Shown here: piece by piece, positions 1 to 9,500 of the stretch
Position numbering within the stretch: the stretch's first letter is position 1
How the letters are laid out: every line of letters starts with the position of its first letter
Origin: Istiophorus platypterus
Lineage: Eukaryota > Chordata > Actinopteri > Istiophoriformes > Istiophoridae
Length of the DNA stretch: 64,000 bases
Assembly (NCBI GenBank): GCA_016859345.1
Contig: CM029124.1
Span: forward strand, 12,922,480-12,986,479
Direction: 5' to 3'
Position numbers and translations under genes: made by a program
The notes under the pieces: generated by a model
Told to the model about the DNA's origin: nothing
Databases searched by the model: none
The model's input: the letters and a program-made list of their open reading frames with translations, nothing else

Positions 1-767
1 GTTCCTTCTCTAAAATATGTGTTCACAATGCCGTTCAGTGCCACTGCCCAAAAACATCCGGCTCAAATTGGCTTTAATTACATGGCCATACCCATCCACG
101 CACAGGCATGCAACTACACACACTCATTATATGCAGCTTGTACAATAGCCTATTCTCTGGCTTGTGCCATGGATGTCACATCCTCACACATGCACATATG
201 CACGCACAAAAACAAAACCATACTCCAACCACGTGCTGAGCTGCTGCCGGTCACGTGACAGTGCCATACAGTCTTACACGGGGCAACATTTGAGTCGCGC
301 ATGCATTCACACCTGATCTCTTATTCCCCACACCCGCATAAGCACACTGAGTACTTCCCCTTTTACCTCTCAACTCATTCCCCAACATATAACAGGAAGA
401 GACCATGAAGTTCAGTACACAGCATCTGTTGAAACCAACTGAGAAAAACTCACAATGCGAAAATGAAACCCTGTATTTCAACTGTCTGACTGACTCAACT
501 CACGATCATTGCCGCTATCGTGGAGGGCTGGGAAACCCTTGAGTTTAAAAGCAATGCAGTCAGACAGTAACAATCGCTCTTTTTTTCAATTGCTTCAGAT
601 CAGCTGTTTTCAGGCGCAAAAAGAAGTTCCAGTATATTCACGCTCAAATCGTTTTCTAAATGTACCTCTTTGTGAGAAACCTAAGCCTGGCTGCAACAAA
701 CATCCCTGTAATATGTTGTTAATAAATGTAATTAAAAAGCACTCATGCAGTTTCAAACGAGCCTAAC
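1..767 (-). other. tet1 intron (partial)
   Basis: This is the intron after the CXXC exon, running off the left edge. It is AT-rich and contains only short chance ORFs. No further tet1 exon, RNA gene or transposon could be recognised. Confidence 0.6.
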
Positions 768-2983
768 CTGCACAGCAGAGAGGGTGAGTAGAGATGAAGG
801 TCTTCTTCTCTTTAGTTCCACACACTTTCTCAGCTTACAGATCTGGTGGCCAGTCCGGCGGTTGAGGCAGCAGGTGCACTGGCCACAGTTGATCTTCCTC
901 AGGCATGGCTCGCACATCCCACATCTGCTCCGCTTCTTCCTCTCTTTCTTCAGTGTTTTTGGACCGGTCGGGGAGAGCATGCAGGCCCCCTCTGAACCCC
1001 AAGATCTGGGTAGAATAGAGGGGCTGGGATCTCCAGACCCTGCCTCCGATTCAGTGTCGAAAGAGAAAGAGGAGCGAGTGCTTTCTGAACCACAGGACAA
1101 GGTGGAGCTACTGTCGAGAGAAGGCGTCGAGATCTTTGGCACTGAGTCAGACTCTGTCGCTGCTACCGCGATTCTGTCCTCGCTGAGGTTTGGTTCACAA
1201 TTGGCTGTAAGGGCACCTGTTCTGGACTGAGGAACCAGTGACAATGACAGCAAAGATGTCTCTTTCTGGCTGTGGCGCCCCAATAGCTCTGGATTGGATT
1301 CACTATCTTTGGTCTGCGTCTCTGCTGGTGTGCATGCTTTCCTTTCTCCCTGAAGAGAGGGAATGTCCAGGCATTGCAGTTGGTGTGGTTCCCCCTGGCT
1401 TGAATCACTCAAACTTCTAGGTTTGAGAGAGTCGCTGTGGATAATAACAGGCGTGTTTCTTCTCACTGCAACAGTCGGTAACATCAAAGAAGCTTCAGGG
1501 ACTGCTGAGTACCCTGGGAAGTGAGGTTTAGCACCATGAATAGTAGGTTGCATGTCTGTCTTATCCTGGCTCAGAACCTCTGATTCAAGTGACTCTGAGG
1601 TGGAGGGGGCTTTGGTGGGATTTGAGGTAGCTGTGTTGGAGACTGGTAGAACACCTACAGGTGATTCTGACAGTGCTGTCAGCCCGTTAGAGTGAGGAGG
1701 ATCCGGAGGCTGAGAGGCTGGGGTGCTGGAGGGGGGTTCAGTAGGACTGATGTATACATCATTCTCCTTTTCTTTTTCCCCTTGCTCTTCTCCCTCACAG
1801 TTATCCAGCCTCTCAACAATCTCCTCAATCACATCCACAGTCTCGTTTTGTCTCTCAAATGTTTTCTCTGCCTCTACACTCTCTATTCTCTCGCGATTTA
1901 TCTCCTCTCTTCCCTCAGTGGCAGCTATCACTCTTTCGTCCGTCCTATTCCCTCCCAAGTCCAAAATGTTACCTTCCCCTCGACGGACAGTGCACACATC
2001 ATCTTGCTTGATATCACTGCTGGGATGATCAAGCGTTTTTCCACAGAGAGATGAAGTGTCACTTCCCTCGCTGCTACCCTGCACCCCTGGTGAGCCGACA
2101 CTTGTTAGTGCAGACGGCTCGGAGGGGATGTATTTTCTTCTGTCACCCAAGAGCTGTAGCTGTCCATCGACCTCGTCAAACACAGGGACCCCGGCCACAC
2201 ACTTCAGGTCACCTTCACTATTGTGGCTGACGGCATTATCGTCTTGCTGGGTTATAATACTGTCACAGCTGCATTGCACACAGTCCTCCAGTGTGTCGTT
2301 ACACGGTGGTGAATCTGCTTTAAGGGGGCTGCCCTCTTTAGCATTGTTGACTCCTAGACTTTGATCTTTGATACTTGCAGGAACTTTAACATCAGTTTTT
2401 AGAGACACTGGAAGAATTTCTTCAACATCACGGGAGTCAAGTTTCTCGTCTTCCTCGTCATCCTCGTCATGAGTCGGATCGTTGATGCTGGTGTTGGTGG
2501 GATGGTTTCTTGTGTTTCTGTGCTGTGATGCTGCTCCTCTCCCTGCATTTCCCCTACTGCGTCTCCCTCCTTTGAGAGGTTTAGGAGGCTGACAGGGAGT
2601 AACAGACACCCGCGTGCCCCGCGGGGACGTCCTTCGCCCTAGGGGGCCTTGTAACTCACCACAGTGGGCAGGCAGATTGCTTGGCCGCCTAAGCCTCGCA
2701 GATCCTGTTACATTTGGGGCATGGTTAACTCTGCCAGGGGACCTCCCAGGGCCCTGTCCTGCAGGCCCACTTACCACTCTTCCACGGGGGTTTCGGCCCG
2801 AATGTGCTTGGGCTCTGGCCGCTGACCTTTTTGGTTCCGCGGGCGTTTTCTGGGGCGTCTCCGTCGCTCTTCCCTGGGATTTATTCGAGTTACAGGTTTT
2901 CCTCTTGGTGCCGATCGCTCTCTGGGCATTTTTTCTCTGAGCAGGTGTCTGTCTCTTGGCGGGTTTGGTGGTAGCAGGCATGG
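768..2983 (-). CDS. tet1: tet1 first coding exon (N-terminus and CXXC zinc finger); gene continues off left edge
   Basis: TET enzymes oxidise 5-methylcytosine in nuclear DNA to 5-hydroxymethylcytosine and further products, using Fe(II) and 2-oxoglutarate. This exon encodes 738 residues. The start ATG at 2981-2979 lies two bases after a good minus-strand acceptor (pyrimidine tract ending ctcag). The exon ends at a CAG|gttagg donor in phase 0. Residues 1-680 are low-complexity, rich in Ser, Pro, Glu and Lys, with basic AT-hook-like stretches near the N-terminus, and look disordered. A CXXC finger spans about residues 680-724, with Cys from 687 to 720 in the pattern CGMCEPC, CGQCTCC, then the last two Cys in ICKLRKC. 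It resembles the TET1/TET3/CXXC4/CXXC5 class that binds CpG DNA. The double-stranded beta-helix catalytic exons are outside the window. The tet1 assignment rests on the finger, the exon architecture and the slc25a16 neighbour; tet3 is the main alternative. Confidence 0.86.
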
Positions 2984-3364
2984 CTGAGGGTATGGAGGAA
3001 CGGATTTCTGGCAGCCGGCATGGGAGCCAGGTAAATGTTTATCTTTTGCTCAGCACACAACTTTTTTTTTTTTTTTTCTTTAAAAATATCTCTCTCCTTC
3101 TAGTGTTTTATTCTTGGGCTGTAATTTCGGATGCCTTTCCTGTTGTGCAATTGCAATGCATGCCCTATAAAGGGGGAAAAAACAAGGGAGAGAGAAAAAA
3201 AAAATCAAAATACATGCAGCCTCTGCACCTTTAAATATCTTTTCATCCTAATAATGAGAAACTATTAGTGCAATAGAAAAACACTCATAGACATAAGGCA
3301 CGATTTGATGACACAGTATAAAAGGCATAACGCCAGATCAATACAAATCTCTAATTTGTCTGCT

Positions 3365-3645
3365 GGAAATGACACTCATGCCCCGCCTGAAACACCTCCT
3401 CGGACTAGCAAGTGTCGTAGCTCGACGTCAGCGGGGACCGTTCAACGCATCTTCACACAGCCGAGCTCTGGGGGAACCGGGACGCGGAACCCAGAAGAAC
3501 CGTAGAAAAACAAGGCTGGAGCCTCCCGACGGGCTCCGGCGCTTTAAAGGGCAGGCGGGCTGAGGAGCGGGCTCCGGCCGGAGGTCGAGTCCCGCCGTCG
3601 CCCGTCTGGCTGGCGGAAGACGGGGTCATTACCGTGTAAAAACGG
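3365..3645 (-). promoter_or_regulatory. CpG-rich block, probable tet1 promoter / 5' UTR exon
   Basis: GC content and CpG frequency rise sharply here compared with the surrounding AT-rich DNA. The block lies just upstream of the first tet1 coding exon on the minus strand and next to a run of T. It is the most likely tet1 transcription start region. The untranslated exon could not be fixed; a possible minus-strand donor (acacg|gtaatg) lies near 3638. Confidence 0.5.
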
Positions 3646-4275
3646 CCCTCGCTGTTTATAATTATCTTTTTCTTTTTTTTTTTTGCACTTGACCGCCATC
3701 GTTTAAAGCGCCGAGTGTCTCTAAATAAAACACAAAAACCCCTCGACGCGTCCGGAAACCTCACTTTCGTGCTGGTTTTGTTTCGTTGCCCGGGAAGGTT
3801 TCCTTTTTTTTTTTCTTTTTTTTTTTCCCCCCCTTCCTTATTTATTTACACGTTTACGGCTGAAATGCTTTACATACCAGAGAGAGACAGTTGCAGTGTC
3901 TGAGCTGCTAATAATACACCGCTCCAGCGAGACACCGAGACCTTGTATCGGTTTCCCTCCTCGGCAGATATAGACCGCTGGCGAGTTCAATCCTCTGGCG
4001 ACGGTGACACACGGACATGATACGAGCGCCGACGTGAACGCACATCGAGTTGTTTTGTTTGTTTGTTTGTTTTTTTTTCTGTTGTTTTGTTTTTTTTGTT
4101 TTTTTTTTTTTTTTTAAATAAACGTGGGCCGCCGTGTTAGTCTCCGCGAAGCGCGACACCCGTTAAAATGTAAATCCCCTCTTATGTCAATCCATTCAGG
4201 GCAGCCCCGCTCACGCTCCCCCCACCAAACGCGAACCCCTCGGTCTCGTCCGGCCAGAGGCTCGTTGATGGCACT

Positions 4276-4341
4276 GGAGGGAGGAGGAGGAGGAGGAGGA
4301 GGAGGAGGAGGAGGAGGAGGAGGAGGAGGAGGAGGAGGAAG
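4276..4341. repeat. (GGA)n trinucleotide array
   Basis: About 21 nearly perfect GGA units run on the plus strand. All purines lie on one strand, a composition able to form triplex or G-quadruplex structures. The poly-Gly and poly-Ser frames through it are not coding. It lies between the two CpG-rich blocks of the tet1/slc25a16 divergent interval. Confidence 0.95.
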
Positions 4342-4475
4342 GTGGACTAGAAAACCCGGGGTGGATTTCAGAGATCTCGTCTGCCCCCGGTGGCCCCAGC
4401 CCTGCGTGGACGCAGTGGTGTGCTAGATAAGATTGTAGTAAACTATAATTCATCTTTTTTTTCCGATTGATTATT

Positions 4476-4528
4476 GATATATATATATATAGATATATCT
4501 ATATCTATATATATATATATATATATAT
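4476..4528. repeat. AT-rich (TA)n/(TATC)n repeat
   Basis: This is a self-complementary run of TA with interspersed agatat and tctata units, in the non-coding interval between tet1 and slc25a16. Confidence 0.9.
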
Positions 4529-4939
4529 GAATATTGAATACTGAAGCTGAATACGCAGAGTGAGGTGTGCATATTGTACATTTATACCTTGTTCATGTAA
4601 GTTTATCTCAATATCTAATTCATGTAATAAGTTATATGATAATGCAAAGCTATACGGGGAAATTATGATAATTTTGTTTTTTTATTTTTTTTAATTTATT
4701 TTTTATTTACAACATTTTGACACACAAGGGTGACATTAAATCAACAATCAAACAGCAGTTTCTTTCGGGTTTCTTTTTAAGGAGTAACAAACGTAAAATG
4801 ATAAGTTGTACATTAATTAAGTAGAAGGAGTTTGAATATACCAAGGCCAAGCAATTACACAATGTACATAAAATACAATGTACATACAATGTTCTTATGA
4901 GAATCGATGGTAAAGTGTAGAGAAGTTCACACAAAATTG

Positions 4940-4987
4940 TTTATATATATATAAACACACACACATATATATATTATATATGTGTGT

Positions 4988-5028
<41 letters not shown>
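4940..5028. repeat. (TA)n-(CA)n / (TG)n-(TA)n near-palindrome
   Basis: The left arm reads TA repeat, then five CA units, then TA repeat. The right arm is its reverse complement with four TG units, then a longer TA tail. The centre is near 4974. The two arms could pair into a long hairpin. It sits just upstream of the slc25a16 CpG-rich first exon. Confidence 0.9.
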
Positions 5029-5032
<4 letters not shown>

Positions 5033-5089
5033 CATTTTTTTTTCTTTTTTTAATACTTCACAACAACCCCGGGAGCTCCTCCTGACCCG

Positions 5090-5345
5090 ACGTCATCGTG
5101 CGTCATTAACATGCGACTGTTTCCGGCTGCAACTCGTCAGCCGTCCACGGCCGAAGGACACAAACATTACGACACGGACGTCGGCGGCTCCTCGGGTCCA
5201 TTGACAACCGCAGCGTCCGGCCGAGGTTTCCTGAAAAGCCGATACGGCGGAGGACGAGCCCGTCGTCGCCATTCCCGCCGTCGTCCGCGGTAAAGCTGCG
5301 TTTTGACAGGCGCGATCGTTCCGAGGCAGGAAGCGAAAGGAGGCG
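5090..5345 (+). promoter_or_regulatory. CpG-rich slc25a16 promoter and untranslated first exon
   Basis: This CpG-dense block follows the AT palindrome. Within it a strong donor (ccgcg|gtaaag) occurs after 5289. The next good acceptor (ttgtacag) ends at 6500, 32 bases before the slc25a16 start codon. An untranslated first exon ending at 5289 and spliced to 6501 is therefore the simplest model. The transcription start was not determined. An ATG at 5111 lies in this block; if it is transcribed it opens a long out-of-frame upstream ORF. Confidence 0.55.
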
Positions 5346-6500
5346 AGATTTGCTCCGCGGACGGTCTTTTAAAAATTATTGTATTGTGAGTATATGGCGA
5401 CAGCCGAGGGTGCATGAGTTCCTTTCGCTGAATCTACACACGAGACTAAATGCGGTACATTTCGACAAGTTTTGTGCACAAGTACAAATTTTACTTTGCC
5501 CGAGTGTTTTTTTATTTCATGCTCCTTTATACCTTCTAGTCCATTAAAGTGCAGAAGGAGCTATAGTGCTTTTTCCTGTAATCCATCAGTCTTACGTTTG
5601 GAGTCACTGGTTACTCTACCAATTAAGATTTTACACATAGAAACATATGCGGAGCTCTAAAATAGCTATAAGATATGATGCAGGTTACATACTACATAAA
5701 ACAATATACAATTAGAGCTGAAATGGCTTGTTGATTAATCAACAGAAAATTGCTGATCAATGGTCATTTTCCAGGCACAAATGCCAAACTTTTCATAAAT
5801 TCAGCTACAGAGCAATGAGGAGCTGCTGCTTTTCTTTTCTTAAATAATAGTGAACTGAACAATTTGAAGGTTTATTACTTTGGTTAGACAAAACAAGATG
5901 TTGGAAGGTGACACTTTGGCTCTTTGGTCAATGTGTCAGGCATTTTAGTCATTTTCTGGAGTTTTACAAACCAGACAATCGATTATTTAGCAAGACAGTA
6001 GTCCCTATATTAATCTGTAATGAAAATTCACATTAGTTTCAGAACTATATAAAATAGTTTAAAAATGAGAGGTAACTCGACAGTAACAGTAAAATAGGGC
6101 CATAGCATTTATGAATGTGAAACAAAGAAAATAAACTGATGATAGATCAGTTACAGTCACAGGGACCACTGAGTACTTTTACTTTTGAGACTTTATTTTC
6201 CAGATTATATGTTCATACGTTTGCTTAAATAACATTTTTAATGCAGGACTTTGACTTGTAATGGACTACTTGTAATGCAGTGTGCTATCAGTAGTTTTAG
6301 TTGAACTACAGTTATGTATCCTTGCAAATCATGATTTATCAACCATACAGCAGCCTCAAATAATTAAAAAAAAATTGACAGTAGTTTGCTGATAGAGATA
6401 CAGCATTTGCCAGGATGATGAATGATGTGTTCTGTGTTGTCTTAAAGTAATACATGCTGGGTCATAGTAATGAACACAGTAGTTTTCCCACATTGTACAG
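5290..6500 (+). other. slc25a16 intron 1 with a MITE-like repeat
   Basis: AT-rich DNA between the predicted untranslated exon and the first coding exon. It holds a degraded teleost MITE-like repeat at about 5713-5995, annotated separately. Nothing else was recognised. Confidence 0.5.
5713..5995 (-). mobile_element. Degraded teleost MITE-like repeat (agagctg...atcgatta family)
   Basis: The segment begins with an agagctg-type end followed by gattaatc-type sequence, and ends near an atcgattat motif. The middle includes caaatgccaaacttttca. The same family recurs at 41768-42148 and 50126-50406, and it resembles a short non-autonomous DNA element common in teleost genomes. It has no coding capacity. 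The family name was not assigned. Confidence 0.5.
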
Positions 6501-6502
6501 CT

Positions 6503-6536
6503 ATGGATGTGGCAGATTCCTGAGCCAAAAGGATGA
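6503..6536 (+). promoter_or_regulatory. Two short upstream ORFs before the slc25a16 start
   Basis: The predicted mRNA leader from 6501 carries ATG at 6503 (6 codons, stop ends 6523) and ATG at 6507 (9 codons). The second ORF's stop TGA overlaps the main start as ATGA at 6533-6536. Such ORFs can lower or regulate initiation at the main start. This depends on the leader including 6501-6532, which the preceding acceptor suggests. Confidence 0.55.
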
Positions 6537-9500
6537 CATCGGAGGCTGCGGTCTCCACTCCCCCTGCCATTACCAGCAACCCCACCAAGAGGGACTACTA
6601 CTGGCTTCGCTCCTTTGTAGCAGGAGGTAGGATCTGTTTCGTCAGTTTGTACCATCGTCTTCAGGTCTCTGATGATTTACTCTAGGTAGGTTCAAGCCTC
6701 TTCGTCTGCAGGACTGCATCCCTTTACTATAGTGAAACTTTCTCCTCTGCTTCAGTGCCTCCTGCTTTTTTTTTATGACCTAGAAACTGATGACTTTACA
6801 GCCATCCTTCTGACCTTAAATGTACTTTAGACACTTAAATACGTGCCTCTGTGAAAACCCTCATAGTAGCTTTGTTAAAAGAAAGTTAAAGTTGAAGTTT
6901 GTATACCTGCTCTGCCTTAAACCATATGCCAATGTATTTAATTGATGCCAGGGGTTTAGACACTTGGTGGATTCCATTCTCTTTGTCAATGTCAATAAAG
7001 AATTCACTTTTTCCAGTGTCAGGCAAGACCAACTCAGTTTTTAGTGCCACATGCACACTTGGCCTCATGTTACCTCAAATAAGGATTACGCCAGCAAGTT
7101 CTACACTAGATATTTAATGATATATGCATCAGTGTAGTGTTCCTCTGCTTTTTGTTTAGGTGTAGCAGGATGCTGTGCCAAGACTACCATCGCTCCTCTG
7201 GACAGAGTCAAGATTCTTCTTCAAGCCCAGAACCCCCATTACAAGCATCTAGGTAATACAGCAGCAGACAAACATTGAAAGCCAATAAATTTTTACACAT
7301 CTGGGCCGCATGAACGGAACTTCTGATCTTTCTTTGCAGGAGTGTTTTCCACTCTTAGAGCTGTGCCAAAGAAAGAAGGCTTCTTTGGCTTGTACAAGGG
7401 AAATGGGGCAATGATGGTCAGGATATTTCCTTATGGAGCTATCCAGTTCATGGCCTTTGACAATTACAAAAAGGTACAGTATGCGCTTATTTGTGAAATA
7501 ACACTTTCAAAGGTCAAAGTCATAAAAACTCGGTGTTAACCACTTTCAAAGGTCAAAGTCATAAAAACTCGGTGTTAATAAAACTAATAATGTAAAATGG
7601 GATATGCTTCAATATTGTTACTGTGGGTTTTTTTTTGGGGGGGGTTACTATAGTTGAAATGAAATACAGTGATTTTTAAAATGTGTTTTTTTTTTTTTTA
7701 AACCTGTGCATTGTTTTTATTGGTGAATCTGTTCACTGTTGTTTTCCCCTGCTGATCATTTTTCAGCTGCTAAGTAAGCAGATTGGGATCTCTGGACACA
7801 TCCACCGTCTCATGGCAGGATCTATGGCAGGTAGTTTATCTTTCAAACTGATAAGATTTGCTTTTCTCAGTCAGTGCCAGCTGGATATCGTGTTCCACAC
7901 TGGCATCCTTTTCTTTTCATCTAAAATTTTTGATTTTTCGCTGAGCACATGTTGTTATTTGTTCCTTTTTTAATTCTAGATGTTTACATTTGTCACCTCA
8001 GTCCAGATTTTCTCATACTGTGACAAATACGTCACCATGATGCAAGTAAGTATTGTGCAGTGCAGGAGCGAAATTTGGTCATTAGCAATAATTAATTATT
8101 AAAAATGAATGAATCTTATGAATCAAAATTAATAATAAATGGGGCACCACCAGGAAGACCCGGACGATTAACCAAATAGTGGATGTAGTCTTAAAGGGGT
8201 GTTCACTTAGAAATGTCGATATTTGGGAAATATTGGTATTTCTAGAGTGAACAGAGAAGGAGCTGAGGTCGGCACTGACTCCGTCAACCAGCTTTGTATC
8301 ACAGTATGCAAACAGAAAAACACCAGGGCAACTTCTCATTTAAAATATGACAGGATTTATTAACATCAGTAACATCAATCTCCAATCAATATCAGTTATG
8401 TCTATCAGACCCTATCATATGCTAAAACTACTGGCTATCAACTACAGGTCACAAACAAGTATTGGCGCTTGTGTGTGAGGGTCAGCCAGAAGGAAGTCTG
8501 TTGAGTGTAATCGCAGCTCGCCAGTAACACATGACTTCAACAAAAGGAGAACAGCTGAGCGGGAAGTTCAAACTTCCCTGTGCTCAGGTGTTCGTATAAG
8601 AATATCTGTGTGTTTGTGTTAGTAAGGAAAGAAAGAGGTAGAAGTGTTCAGCAGCAACGTCCTGGCGATCGTGATCGAGGGGCAGTATTTATCTGTGTTG
8701 TGCAGAAACTTGCTCGGCTCAGCTGATGAGCGGCCTGAGTCTGGGCCGACAGAAAGTACTGGTCTCGATCGCGAGTGCAGAGCAAGACAAAATTGATCCG
8801 AATTACAGTTCACTCAAGTCTGGTGACATAAGTGAACAAATAGCAGCAACAGCACAAACAATATTTTCACAATATTGTAACAGCAGCAGTTTAACACACA
8901 CTAATTGTTAACATCTGACCAGAGCTATAAGCCTCTTACTCTTTTGCAGGTAAAGCGGTGTGTGTAATTGGTCCTCGGTGTCCTTTGTGCAGGCGAGTTG
9001 GCATTGGTTAGTGCCTACCAGCGGCTAACGTGTCTTCTATGACTAGGGCCATCACCACGTGGGACGAGATCTAGTCTTAGGAGAGGCTATTGTTGCTACT
9101 TCTATCGGTGAGGAGTTCACTGGTTGTAGCGAAGGTCCAAGCCAGAAGCGTGAGTTTCTGGAGTTTCTGTGTTAGTATAACTTTAGGTGACGTCAAGGTT
9201 TGGGACTGACCGTGGTGAATTTCACTCAATGGGAGCCGTGGATTTTGGGGGAGCTGACGCTGCGGGTGTTGGGGGGGGTCACTCATCTGGTCGGTTCGTC
9301 AGCTGAGATCGCGTGTTGGGGGTTGCTCAGCTGATTTCTTTGTCTTTCTCAGCTAGCAACACGTGGTCTTAGCTGAGTTTCAAGTTTAGGCGTGCATGTA
9401 GGCCTTCTTTGTCTGCACCATCTTAAAGAGGTTGAGAGTACAGTAGATTTAGCAGCAAAAATGTGGGAGTGTTTAATCTCAGTAAATCTTAAACTATGTC

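Noticed and set aside
745..1230. Plus-strand ORF opposite the tet1 exon
   Set aside because: It is a shadow of the minus-strand tet1 coding exon, which has the CXXC domain and splice sites; this frame shows no domain.
2956..3234. Plus-strand ORF with a donor-like gccag|gtaaat near 3030
   Set aside because: No matching protein family; it overlaps the tet1 start and runs into poly-T and poly-A.
4124..4453. Poly-Gly (plus) and poly-Ser (minus) ORFs
   Set aside because: They are translations of the GGA array and not genes.
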